From Proteromonas lacertae (taxonomy: Eukaryota; Sar; Bigyra; Opalinata; Proteromonadidae), in contig NGBS01001165.1 of the NCBI GenBank assembly GCA_002245135.1, forward strand, positions 186,001 to 250,000: a stretch of DNA of 64,000 bases, read 5' to 3'. The notes beneath the pieces are model-generated. The model saw only the letters and a list, made by a program, of their open reading frames with translations, had not been told where the DNA came from and did no database searches. Numbering within the stretch: position 1 is the stretch's first letter; each line of letters opens with the position of its first letter. Positions 36,825 to 49,240 of this stretch are shown here, in pieces. Position numbers and translations under genes: made by a program.

Positions 36825-38440
36825 ACTTTCTTTGTCTGTGTTGAGGGAGTATTATTGGGTCTTTTAGTTGAACTAACAAGTGAGGATGGATTTCTACCAA
36901 TAATATGTGGTTTTCTTTGACTTTGAGAAATTCGAATTATATCTTGATAAGGGACTAATGGTGGATTATTATCCTGTAGTTCATTCTGCAGTTGTTGTGG
37001 TTGTTGTTTCATACTTTGTCTTTGTTTCAAATTCTGTAATTTCGATGTTGAAACTGATCTTCTTTGAGAATTTTTGATACTTCTTCTATTATTATTGTTG
37101 TTTACTTCATTCATACTTACTCTTGGCCTCATCTCTCTCTTTAATAATCCCAATAAATGTTTTGCTCCTTGTAGTTCATTTTCAGCTTCATATTCTGATT
37201 TTATCATTCTATTATCATATAATTCATTATTGCCTAATGGATATTGTTCAGGTTGAATTGCCTTTGGATTTGGTATATTATTTGCTTTTTGTGTTACTTT
37301 ATTATATTCAGCAATATATTCATCTTCAGGAGGAGGTGGAGGTTGTGGAATTTGCTGTGAATTGAAAGTATATGGAATGAATGAATGATTCTTTGTGTTT
37401 CTTATATAATTGAATAATCTATCTTGTTTCACATCAAACTATACTTATTACATATAATATTAATTATAAATTTTTATACTTTTTTCATATCATTTAATCC
37501 AGTTTCTATTGTTGTTTGAATATCTTCAATTTCTTGAGTGATTTGATCCATTTCTCGTTTTAATGTGTGAAAATCAGCTGGTTCATTTGTCCAAGGATAA
37601 GACATTGGATAAATTATATCATTTTTACTTCTTCCATTTTTATTATTATTAGATATATCTAAATCTAATTCTGAGGGTGGATTATATTCTTCTATTTCAC
37701 CATCTAATTCATTTATATCTTTCACACTTAAATAAGATTTACCACATCGAGAATCAATTAGAAAATTAAATGGCAACTATTAGACATATAGAATATATAT
37801 TAATATATACCGTTATTTTGGATGATGAAAATGGAATATCAGATGGAGGAGGTAAAGGAGAAATTGGTTCATTAACATCTGGTTCAGGTTTAATTATTGA
37901 TTGAAATACAGAAATTGGTTGTAATTGAGATGTTAATTCCGGTTTTAAGGGAGGTGATGATGACTCTGGTGGTGGTAAAGGAGGAGGTTGTGGTTGAGAA
38001 TAGGATATATTAATTGTATTTAATGGAATTAATTGTTTGGATAAATCTGCTTTTAATAACAATTCATCCTGCATTACAAACACAGATGGTACATGTGATG
38101 GTGGTGGTTCTGGTTCTGGAATTGGATTAGGGGATAAGGGAGATTCACCTAAATCTATGGAATCGGAATCAGATAAATCTATAGAAGTATCAGGACTAGG
38201 ATAATTGAATAGTAAACTATTCGTTGGACTTACTATATCTTCAAAATTATCTTTATATTTCTTCAGTAAACTAGCTGCTACTTTTGCATCAAAATTTTCT
38301 TCACTTTCTAAATCAACACTACTTAATACATTTTTTAATTCTGATAATTTTTCATCTAGTCTTTCGTGAGTGTAATAATCTTCAGTATCAGAATAATCGG
38401 ATAATTCTTTGTCACTTTTGCTTATACTATAATCATTCAT
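36716..38440 (-). CDS. proline-rich, mostly disordered protein, unknown
   Basis: Three exons (introns 37777-37810, 37439-37479) give 549 residues. The N-terminal part is acidic (KELSDYSDTEDYYT), followed by long Pro/Ser stretches (PNPIPEPEPPPSHVP; PQPPPLPPPESSSPP), a short predicted helix (LKREMDQITQEIEDIQTTI) and a basic C-terminus (YVDPRRSVPLLPRPRKRTQ). It looks like a scaffold or cytoskeletal adaptor, but I recognise no family. It lies just downstream of CFAP57 on the same strand with a 195-bp gap. Its last 37 codons are duplicated at 29.8 kb. Confidence 0.65.
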
Positions 38441-38635
38441 TACTTTTAAACTAATTATGTAATAAAACTCTTTCTATTTAATTCATAAAATAAAAAAGAA
38501 ATAGGTTTGGCTTGATTATCTAAAATGAAAAACAAAACATATCTCATTAAATACTAAACAATATCTTCTGAAAACACAGAAATATCAAATAAACATTAGA
38601 AAAATAACATTTAGGAAGATATATTACTTTTACAG

Positions 38636-39840
38636 CTATCTATTCTTCAAAACTGGCATACTCTTCGTCTGACCAGGAACTTTAGGAAATTTCGTTGCAC
38701 TTTTCGTTGTTCCTAACAAAGAAGATTTTCTAGCTTCTTTAGTAGGAGATACAACAGGTGAAATAGATCTTTGATCTGCACCTATCTCATTACTATCACC
38801 AAACGCTTTCTGTAATAAGTCTTCTATTACTGGATCACCTATTGGAATGTGTTTCTTTGGCTTTCGAGGTATATAATCGATTTTCATTTGATCTATTTGT
38901 TTTCTTAAAGCAACATTCTCTCTTCTCAAATTATTCAATTCACTTAATAAAACCACATTTTGATTCAAACTCGATGTTGTGAAATTCTTGAATTTGATTT
39001 TGTTGATTTCTGCTTTATTTCTTGTCACTTTCAATTCTTTTTCTATGTGTTTTCTCTGTAATGCATATTCATCTAATAATTCATTTGTATCAGGTTTCGC
39101 TACATTCTTCTCTTTCAAATGACTCTTATAATCATCATACAACTTTATTAAACCATTCTTCCATTTCCCAGGATCTATTGTTGTTACTAATCTTTCTATA
39201 TCACTGATTAAGTAACATAAAGTATTTGTTAATTCATTTCTTTTATTTATACTTTCACTCAAACTTTCACTCAAATTTCGTATCTTAATTTCATAATCAG
39301 TTATTGTCTTTTCTCGATCACTAGCTACTTTTATATTTCGATTGAATTCTCGATCTAATTCACTCATTTGATCTTCTAATAAATCGATTCTTTCTTGTTT
39401 ATTATTCAATTCTTCTTTCGTTTCTTGTAGTTGATGTTGTAATACTTTTCTAGTTCGTTCTAATTCACTGATTCCATGTTGAGCTGTTGATAATTCTTCG
39501 ATCTTTTCATCTCTTAATCTTTTATCACTTTCAATTTCATCTTTTGCACTTTGTAATAATCGTTCTAATCGCTTTTTATTATTGATTTCTTGTAGTAATT
39601 GTTCGTTCAGTTGTTCACATTTATGTTCACTTCCTAATAATTGTTTTTGTGTATCTTGTACTGTTTTTCTCATTATTGCTAATTCACCTTTCGCTTTTAC
39701 TAGAGTATCTCTACTTTTGATTTGTTCATTGGCAATCTTGGCATTTAATTCTGTAACTACTTTGTCTTGATGACTTTCTAAATCTGCTAATATACCTTCA
39801 TATTCACTTTGTAAATTACTTGTAAATTCCTATTTAAAAA

Positions 39841-39891
<51 letters not shown>

Positions 39892-42800
39892 TTCCATTTC
39901 TTTCTTTGTTCCTTTATGTGCTTTTGCTCTTTCTGCAAATGCATTTAATAACGATTGTTTCTCTAAGTCATGATCTTTTTGTAACTTTGCTATTCTTTCT
40001 TCATTCTCAGCTGTTACTGCTATATAAGTTTCATGTAATTGATCATATCTTGTTTTTTCTTTTGCTATCTTTTCTTCATATAATCCTTCTAACTCACCAG
40101 TTAAATTGTTATATTCTTCGTCTCTTCGATCCATTTCTCTTTGTAATGTAATTAATTGATTTGCAGAGGTTTGACGAAGCTCGTCTAATTCATTTTGCAA
40201 CTGACCAATAGCTGCATTTGAAGTTGCTTTTAAATCATTCAACTGTTCATAATGATTGGATTCTATTAATTTCAATTTCATTTGATGTTCTTCTTCAATA
40301 TCATCCATCTGAGTCTTTAACTCATTTAACTGTAATAATTTCGCATTCAAATCAATTGAATCTATCAATGTTAAGGCTGTTAATGGTTCTAATTCATGCA
40401 TTGTAACTTTAGCAGTAACATGATGTTGTAATAAATCATTCTTTCCTAAAGATACAATTTCTGTACTTACTTCATTATTCATAAAGTTCATTTTGGGGGT
40501 ATAACCTGGTTTTGTATCTTTCGGTTTATTCATATATCCTTCACATATTTCAATCATTAAATTACCATCTTGACTTCCACTGAATAGGAATTGAGAATCA
40601 GCTGATTTTGTAAAAGCAGTAATTGGTGTATGATGAAATCTAAAACATTTTATATTCAACATTGGAATATCTTTAACATTCCTATCATCATCATCATCTT
40701 CTTCTTCAGTATTGTCTTTATTCTTATCTTTATTTACTATTGGCCAATTCACATAACCAATATAACCATTTTCCATTGTCATAACCAAACAATAATCATC
40801 AAAATCTTTACATTTAAAAATACATAAGAATCTACTTCTGGTTGGTAAAAGATAAGTCTGTTCTGGAGCATCTAAATTTGGATTCCATACTCGTAAATAG
40901 GAGTTTTTCATAGCAGCTTGATATTCGGATGATAATTGTTCATCATCTTTCATTAGATGAGGTTCTAAAGGAAGTGAACTTCCAATAACAGTTGTGTGAT
41001 CTGGACCATATAAGATTTTTTCATAACAATTTTTCTATTTTCATTATAATGATATATATATATACTTTTATTACTGATTCTTTTACTTTATAATCTTCTT
41101 TGGTAAAATCTCCCAAACATAATTCATAAACAGCACCATCTAATGAAGTACTAAGCATATACAAATCATTATAATTAAAACATAAACTATTTACTCTTAA
41201 ACTATGTCCTTTATAAGTAGCAATTTGTTCCATTCCATTTATACCAAATGTTTTATAGAAATAAATTATCTTACCAGCAATAATGGTAAACATTTGACCT
41301 CCTTCACTGAAATAAGCTTTTGTTGCACCCTATTCAATATAAATAAATAAATAAATAAATAATAATAACATACTCTTGGAGTTAATTCACCCATCAATCT
41401 CAATTCATTCATTAATATTGCATATAATCTCACTTTACCATACAATGTCAATAACATATAACTTCCTGTAGGATGAACACTCACACAATTCAATTCACAA
41501 GTAGAGGGAAATGACATATAAAATGTCTGTTCTCTTGTTTTATAATTCCACATTCTTAAGGATTTATCTACATTACTTATTGTGACAAGCAAAGGTTTGA
41601 CTAATGATAATGACATGTCTGTTATTGCTCCACTATGACAACCACTATTAATAATATTATTAAAAAAATACTGTGGTGGATAATGTTGTAATGTAATATT
41701 ATCTTGATCTTTCCATGTAGCAATTTCTTCAATTGGAAACTGAGCAAAACTGTCATTAAACAACAATGCAAATGTTTTATTATTTGGAGATGAACTAATA
41801 CCATAAATGTTATTATTGAATTCGGGTGGACGGTTTATCGTGGCTTGATGGTAGACTTGAAATAATGATTCAAATCGAAGTTTCTCTTCAGCATTGGCTG
41901 GTGTATAAATTGTTATTTTTCCTTTTGTTCCAACGGTGATGAAGGAGTTATTATCATAACTACAAATACTCTATATAAAATAATAAATAATATTATATTA
42001 TATACTTTTATTTTTTCTTTTCCATGTGATTTATCTATTTTTTGCTTCAATTCATTCTCTTGAATTATCAATAAATCACCTTCTTCACTTATTATTACAA
42101 TTATTTCATTATCTAACCAACAAATATCAATAAAATGAGCTTTATATTCTCTTGGCAAACCAACAAATGGAGGTAAACTCTTTAATATACATCCACTCAT
42201 AACTTTCCATAAGCGGAGGTAATTTTCACCACATGTACAAAATATATTGTTATCTTTTGGATTATATCGAATCATTTCTATTTTACTGGATAAGCTGTAT
42301 TTACATAGTAATAAATTCCTTTCCCAATTCCATACTTGAGCTGTTGTATTTGATAAGGTAATTTCATTCTTTTCTACTTCAACTCCTGTGTTTTTTTTTA
42401 ATTCACCATTTTCACTACCTGAGGTTGATTCTTTTGTAGTGCTTTGACTTTTTAAGTTTACACTATCTCCACTTATTATATCAACAAATTGACTTCCATC
42501 ACTGCTGAAATTAATAAATTCGATCTTTTGATTCTTTGATGTATTTTCACCACTATTTAGTATGTTAAATATATTTATATTTATACATTTCAAACACTCT
42601 TATACGAGTTGGAACAGACGACTTAGAAGCATCATATTTCCATAAACTAATTCGAATTGAACTATTCTCACATTCTGTTTTCTCACCTAAAGCATATAAA
42701 TTGGCTGCAGCACAAACACTAAAACAAGTAATCTTTAAAGGAACATTTTCAACATTAAAATTACTAAAAGCAACTTGATCACCACTAAATATATCTTGAC

Positions 42801-42915
42801 TTATTAAATGACGACCACTAGCATAAATTACACTTTTGTTTGAATTAAATTGAAGATGTTCACGTATATCTCTTCGGAACCCAAAACTGTGGAATAAATC
42901 AAAACTGTAATTCAT
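38636..42915 (-). CDS. CFAP57: CFAP57-like ciliary WD-repeat/coiled-coil protein
   Basis: Six exons (introns 42553-42586, 41971-42005, 41330-41373, 41035-41065, 39830-39891) give 1,357 residues, near the 1,250 of human CFAP57. It opens MNYSFDLFHSFGFRRDIREH, close to the conserved family start. WD-type repeats fill about the first 620 residues (AQVWNWERNLLLCKY; SLRMWNYKTREQT; GHSLRVNSLCFN; FSGSQDGNLMIE). A long coiled coil follows to about 1230 (ELDELRQTSANQL; LERLLQSAKDEIES), then a basic tail (GQTKSMPVLKNR). CFAP57 is an axonemal protein needed for inner dynein arm assembly and beating. This is strong evidence that the organism builds motile cilia. Confidence 0.92.
39847..39890. repeat. (TA)n microsatellite in a CFAP57 intron
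   Basis: About 22 TA units make up most of a 62-nt intron, the longest of the gene. The unit count probably varies between alleles. Confidence 0.85.
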
Positions 42916-43264
42916 TTATATATGTTATATAAATAGAAAAATTCAATCAAAAATTTAAAATAACGATATTTTTATAAACCCAATTTATTTTTTTGAATAA
43001 CCAAATTGATAAAATAGAAACGAACATATTTTTTAAACAAAATTTTTTAATAATTGATATTATAAACTCAATATCACCATCTGAATTGAAATGTTTATTA
43101 TACTTTATGAAAGTAAATATTTATAGAATTTAAATGGTGAAAAGAAGACTTTGAATGTAATTCAATAGTAAAAGATGTGAATGATTGATGGAATGATGAA
43201 ATAATAACAATGTGAAAAAGAATGTTAAAAATGAATTGAGTTATAATAATAATAATAACGGTTA
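42916..43264. other. intergenic, upstream of CFAP57
   Basis: About 350 AT-rich bases with no exon that I can support. It should include the CFAP57 promoter; no motif recognised. Confidence 0.5.
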
Positions 43265-43265
43265 T

Positions 43266-44335
43266 TTAAATCTCAACATTCAATTCTTTGTTTGGATGAT
43301 TTTCTTTGATTATTCTTTCAATTTCTTCTTCATTTGTTATTTTGTTATTCCATAAATATAATTCATTTAATTTTAAACATTTTGGTAAATATTGAGATAA
43401 TAATCTTCCTCCTTCATCTGATATTTCATTACAACTTAAATACAATTTCTCTAATTTTGTAATATACTGAATATTATCACATAATACTTTTACACTTTCA
43501 TCTGTTAAATTATTCCCTATTATAATATAGAATAGAATAAAATACCACTAACATCTAAATATTCTAAATTTGGAATATCTTTCAAATAAGAAATGAAGAT
43601 TTTAAAACCATCATCACCAATTTCACAATCTATTCATTGTAATATTAAAGTAATAATACAATCAAAACTCTACACAACATAAATTACCATCAAAATATTT
43701 ATCGAAAATTAGCATTATTAATCAACCTTTTCTATCTCCATCTTCAATCTCAATCTTATCTAATAATTCCATTAAATTTACATCTTTATACCAATCACAT
43801 ACTCAGCGATTAAATCCATCGATTATATTATCATATTTCAATGAAATCTTTATTCACTATTACATCATATCCATCTTATTGATATTCTAACATTATATAT
43901 CCAATTCCAAGAGTTTTATCTAAAATCACATGTTCTCTAGTTTTCACCATCTTTATCACATCATCATACTTCAAATTCACATTTAACACTACATATTATC
44001 ATCACTAATACATCAGCTTTTACTCTTTTACTTTTTTACCACTTTCTTTCCTTTTTCAATTCTTTCTTTATCAACTTCACATGTCAAATATAACATATTT
44101 ACACTCTATCTATTTTTATCAGCAAAAACATCACACACAAATACTAACTATTCTTCTTTTACACTTATTTCACCTTCTTACATAGCATCTTTATTTATAT
44201 CAGCTTAACTTTCGATTACTTCTATTACTACTTCTTTATCTTCATTTTTCACTCATGGAAAATTAATCTCGGTAGATAATGGTATATCTTCAAAACAATC
44301 GCGTTTCTTTATCTTCATTCATCTCCTTTCGTTCG
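43266..44335 (-). pseudogene. decayed LRR-family gene
   Basis: The 3' 400 bases are intact: two exons joined by an intron at about 43535-43563 encode leucine-rich repeats (NLEYLDVSG|NNLTDESVKVLCDN; LEKLYLSCNEISDEGG) ending at a TAA. Upstream to about 44335 the same strand keeps a protein-like frame (EDIPLSTEIN; LVFVCDVFADKNR; NMLYLTCEVDKERIEKGKK) but is broken by at least seven stop codons and frame changes. Several of the stops sit where glutamine or tryptophan would read well. It is a close relative of the LRR genes at 47-49 and 51-53 kb. Confidence 0.65.
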
Positions 44336-44591
44336 ATTTGAACAGAATTTTCAAAAAATAATCAAAATTTATCAAACCTCATTCAAATCAAGCAGTTATC
44401 AAGCCTAATGAATATTAAAAATGCTTTTACTTCATAATAAGAAAGTAATTATGTAGTTGAATGATGAAACTGTAGTGAATTATCAATAAGCATAAAAGAA
44501 AATATGGATAAACCAGAATTTGTATTGATAATCAGAAAAAAAGAATGAATATAATAATATAATTACATATAAATATCATAATTCAAATGAA

Positions 44592-46681
44592 TTAATCATA
44601 TTTCTTCATCTTTTTACCATTCTCTATCAAATATAAATACAACCAACTATTAATTATAAATTAACAACAATATATATATATATATATATACATTAATAAA
44701 CTACTAATTGTAACACAAAACAATAAAATCATGGCCACACTGCTTTTATTAGAATAACCACCACCATTATTATTACATTTATATTCACTTTTGATTTTCT
44801 GACCATAATCATGTAAAAATATATGTATTCCATATTCCAATATTCTTATTCTATGAATTAATACATTTCCAGTTTCATAATCATGAAGAGTAATAGAAGA
44901 AGTTATAGTCTCAATTTTACTGATAAATGATTTCCATAATTTCAAAAATGTTTTATAATCATCTAATGTTAGAATTGAATATAAATCATTTTTATTATAT
45001 CTTCGAAAATGATCTAATCCTTCAATTAAATCACTTATTATATAATTCAATTCATTTATTATATTATTGCTCTCTATTATATCTTGTATCATTTCTATTG
45101 GATGATTATTGTTTAAGCAGAGTGAATTGTATGGATTTTCACAATAAGATAATAAGAACAAATTCTCTAATTCATTTGTGTTTTTATTATAATACTTATA
45201 AAATGGTGGAATCGACCAAATTGTTGAAAAAAGATTCGTTACAACTAAATCATAACAATTCTTCATGTCATAATATACTCTTTCTTCAATTGTTCTGTTA
45301 TTCTCATTAAAATCAGTAGAATTGTTAAAGAAATTGATTGGATATTTCTTTGTATAATTCGTTTCTATTCCTATAACCATATCATCATAACTTACACTTT
45401 GATATTGTTTATCAAATAATATTGGATTTGTTGAATTCAATTTAAATATAAATATTGGAATTGATCTTTCTTCTTCTCCTTCTTCTGTTGCACTTGTTAT
45501 ATGCCAATATGTATCTTCAAACAAAGTTAACCAACGATGTAATTCTTTAGAATCAATATATTCATTATAATTATCGCTATTATTATTATTATTATTATTA
45601 TTATATTTTATTGATTGATCAAATGCAATTGAACATAATTCACATTCAATAAAATTAGTTTCATGTGCAAATACTCGAATATGTTGATTGGATGGAATTA
45701 TATTCTTGATTGTGTTATATATTTCCATCCATTTACTTTCTTCTTTTCCTGTTGATTCAATATCTTCAGTTATTATTAAAACTTGGAGTGTAATTAGTTT
45801 GGAAAATCTTTGTTGTTTGAAATATAATGATGGGCAAAAATAAACTGATGTGAATTTATCTATTAATGATATAATCTTAGGAATAAAATAGTATCTTATA
45901 TTCTTCATATTGATTCTTGGAATTGAAGTATTTTGAACTGAACCATATATTCTGATATTGTCATTATTTGGACCATATACTGAAGGACCAGCTGATAAAT
46001 CTATCCCTATATATCGATATTTATTTGATAAAAAATAATCTCTTTTATTATAAGTATAATATTTCTTTTGATTATTGAAATATGGCAAATTACAATTGAT
46101 TATAAATATTGAATAGGAAATTGCACTTTTGTTATATATTGAATCAAATAATGGAGATAATATATCGGAAGGTAATATATTGTTTTGATATTTTGACATA
46201 TATTGCTCTATTGTACTTTTCACTGAATTACATAAATTATTTCCTGTATGGGATACTTTGTATAAATATTTTCTACTTATCAGCAAATTTTCACTAGATT
46301 TTGTTTCTTTCGATGTATCTACTGGAATAAGTATTTCATTTGAATTCTTTGAAAGATATTTTTCTACTGTGTTTTCATCTAGCTTGATTTTACCATACCC
46401 ACTACCATCAAATCCAACCAAGTTTATATTTATATGAATTGGAACAATGAAACTCTCTAATTCTTCGATTTTTTCAGTTAAGTTATAGTTTGACTTTTGA
46501 TAATTCACTTCTTTATTGAATAGCACATTCGCATTTTTCTATATAAATTATATTTCATTTGTTATACATTAGAACCATCTATCTCTTTCAATGCAGCATC
46601 GATCTCTATTTTGTAATCTTTATTACTGTGGCATGATACTTCTACTAGTAATAATATCAAAAGCAGGAACATATATTCCAT
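44592..46681 (-). CDS. type I membrane protein, plant APAP1/SPOT1-like (tentative)
   Basis: Three exons (introns 46539-46567 and 44647-44691) give 671 residues. A signal peptide (MEYMFLLLILLLVEVSCHS) begins it. The luminal part includes IHININLVGFDGSGYGKIKL, VHININLVGF-type features I recall from plant membrane proteins with a DUF7906-like domain, then YIGIDLSAGPSVYGP, IPIFIFKLN and YDDMVIGIETN. One membrane helix (SVAMILLFCVTISSLLIWLY) and a short basic tail (ENGKKMKKYD) end it. The topology is clear: a single-pass type I protein of the secretory pathway. The family link comes from memory of motifs and needs a profile search. It is divergent from the LRR gene at 47.2 kb. Confidence 0.55.
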
Positions 46682-47019
46682 AATTGAGAAATTTATAAAA
46701 TTGTAATTGTGTAATTTTGCGTCATAATTACATTAGTAAATAAAAAGCATTATAAAATCAATATTTAAGTCAAGATGATTATAGGGATATAATCATCTTT
46801 CATTCAGATATTTTTATTCCCAGAAATCTTATATCAGAGTTAAATTAATTATCAAAATGTTTAAAAGCTCAAGTAATAATACAATAGTAAATGAGATTTT
46901 AGTAATTTGAAGTTATTAAGCATTTTTATTGCTAGGAGTTAACTTATTAAAGATATCTAATCAAGAATTCTCATAAACATTGGTTAAAGCTTAGTCAAAT
47001 GGAGTTCTCTATGGTTTAA
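46682..47019. other. intergenic
   Basis: Upstream of the membrane-protein gene. No intact exon seen; the right part grades into a decayed coding fragment. Confidence 0.4.
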
Positions 47020-47217
47020 TTTGATTGAAAGATGTTGTTTATGATGAATTGATTGGAGAGATTTGTAGAAAAGTATGAATAAATTGAAGAAGTATATGTG
47101 TTTGAAGATAATGAGTTAATTTATATCTATAGATGTAAAGATATTTGGTATTAGTGGATATTGTTGAAATTGTGTAAAAATTCTAAAATAGTGAATGAAA
47201 CGAATCAATATTTTTAA
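47020..47217 (+). pseudogene. decayed coding fragment upstream of the pseudokinase gene
   Basis: One plus-strand frame reads as protein (LERFVEKYE, IEEVYVFEDNELIYIYRCKD, WILLKLCKNSKIVNETNQYF, stop at 47215-47217) but is interrupted by TGA, TAA and TAG. The TAA and TAG fall where glutamine would fit. Probably the relic of a neighbouring LRR-family copy. Confidence 0.4.
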
Positions 47218-47228
47218 ACTCTCAAAAA

Positions 47229-49014
47229 ATGTCTTTCTTAGAATTACTGTTTGAAGCAATTTTATCCTTACTATTATCATGTTTCACACAGGTATATATT
47301 TATATATTGTTATTTAATTTCTGTTTAGAAAAATAAGAGGATTGAGAAGAAGAATAGTGATATGGATATGATAGAACAAAGAATAAAAGGTAATAAAATA
47401 GTGAAAATCCTAAATATTGAAGGGATGAAAGAAAAGAAAGTATTAAAATTCCTAGAGAATAACTCAATATTGTCAGAATATTGTTCATCCTTCATTTATC
47501 CTTTTTTAAATCATCAGTTGAATAAATGCAATAAACAAATGATATTGGAGAGATATTATTATTTGCAAGATTTAGAAGAAGTTATTCAAAATATCTCGTT
47601 ATCAAGAAGTGGTATATATGGTATTATATGTGGTACATGTGATGTTCTAATGATGTTAAATGAAAATGATATAACATTAAAGAATTTAAAGAGTAGTAAC
47701 ATAATATATGGAAAGGATGGTGAAATAAAGTTATGTGATTTATTGTTGAATGAGTTGAGAAGAGAAGATGAAATGAGATTGTATGACATCTGCTTCAAAA
47801 GCCCAGAAGAATTAAGTGGATTAGAATGTAAAGAGAAAAGTGTGATTTGGTCAATTGGATGTATATTATATGAAATGATTTGTAAGAAATTGCCATTCAA
47901 TGAAGATAATGATATTATGAAAACCAAAGAGAATATTCTGAAATGTAAATACAGTCTAGATAGGAAATGTGATGATATAATGAAAGAAATGATATTCCGA
48001 ATGTTAAAAGTAAGAAGTGATGATAGAATGACTTTAAGAGAGTTGAAAAAAGAGATGATCAAAATGAGTGAAATATTGAAAGATAAAGATAATAATGTAA
48101 TGATGTATAAAGAAAGAAAAGAGATATTGTATAAAAATGATTATTCAATAGAAATATCACCATTTGATGTTTTACATGAATTAGAATATTATAAGGAAGA
48201 TGATTTAATAGAAATGTACAATAAAAAAGCAGATGATAGAGTATTAGCATTTTTGTTGAATAAATATCTTTTCATTAGATTTAATTTATCATATCTATTA
48301 AGAGACAAGTTGAAATTTCAAATTTATCATCAATGTGAATATGATGAAAGTAATGTGTGTTATTTAGATTGGATGTTGTTTAACATGAATAGTTTTAAAA
48401 ATACTCTATATATTAGTATAAAGAAACAATGTATACATGAAAAACAATGGCGTGGAGATTGTTTTTGTTGTTGTAAGGAAGGAATAAGATATTTCTTCAA
48501 AATAATTAAGCTAATGTTAAACACAAAAAGTATTAGTAGTATATTATAATTTAATTCTGTCTTAATAGTGTATAATATTAAGAATATACCTATTGAAAAT
48601 CAATCATTATTTGGATCATGTTTCTCACAATTATCTAACTTAGAAGAATTAGAATTATTTAGCTGTTGTCATTTAACTTCTGAATTTATAAAATCATTTG
48701 TTAAATCAATTCCAAAAATGAAATTGAAATATCTTGATCTTCATGGTATTATATTATCTATACTGATTTATTTTTGTATAGGCAATCCAATTGGTTTAAA
48801 TGGATTTAAAATGCTACTTCCATATTTGCATCTATTAATCAACAAGTATGGTATATTGAATCTTTCAGGCATGAATTTAGATGATGAAGCAATGATATTA
48901 TTATCAAAAGAGTTATATAAATATCCAAATCTTAAGAAAATAAATATTAGAGAAAATGATGATATTCATTCAAAAGGATTAAAAGCCTTACCTTACAAAT
49001 TTACATTCACATAA
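47229..49014 (+). CDS. pseudokinase-LRR protein
   Basis: Four exons (introns 47292-47328, 48539-48568, 48746-48781) give 560 residues. An N-terminal hydrophobic stretch (LLFEAILSLLLSCF) could be a membrane anchor. The kinase fold is visible: ITLKNLKSSNIIYG sits where the catalytic loop His-Arg-Asp-x-Lys-x2-Asn belongs, IKLCDLLLN where Asp-Phe-Gly belongs, then SPEELSG and VIWSIGCILYEMICKKLPF. The catalytic Asp of the loop is replaced (LKNLK) and Gly of the DFG is lost, so phosphotransfer is unlikely. After a linker come leucine-rich repeats (LEELELFSCCHLTSEF; YGILNLSGMNLDDEAM). It resembles TKL-type LRR kinases that lost activity. A related gene lies at 51-53.6 kb on the other strand. Confidence 0.68.
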
Positions 49015-49240
49015 TATGTTTATTTTCTTTCTATTATGGTATTTTAAAATGAAAATAACATAAAATTCTTTCAATACTATATAATAATTCAAAAGAATTT
49101 ATTTCTCTTTTTAGGATTAAGTTTTATTATTAAAATAGTTACTTAGAAATTATAAATTCCAAATATGAAGTTAAAAAGAACAAAAACTGAAATAATACAT
49201 AATTAGTATATATATCAACACAATTCTAGAATTAAGAATA

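Noticed and set aside
39840-39900. Tyr-Ile repeat peptides (YIYIYI) at several places
   Set aside because: These come from translating (TA)n tracts within introns and are not protein features.
43560-44335. TAA/TAG reassigned to glutamine, as in some ciliates
   Set aside because: Intact genes (CFAP57, kelch-RING, FANCD2, LSM12) end exactly at TAG or TAA where their families end, and glutamine is encoded by CAA/CAG, including a Gln run in the CPSF30-YTH gene. The stops here are pseudogene decay.
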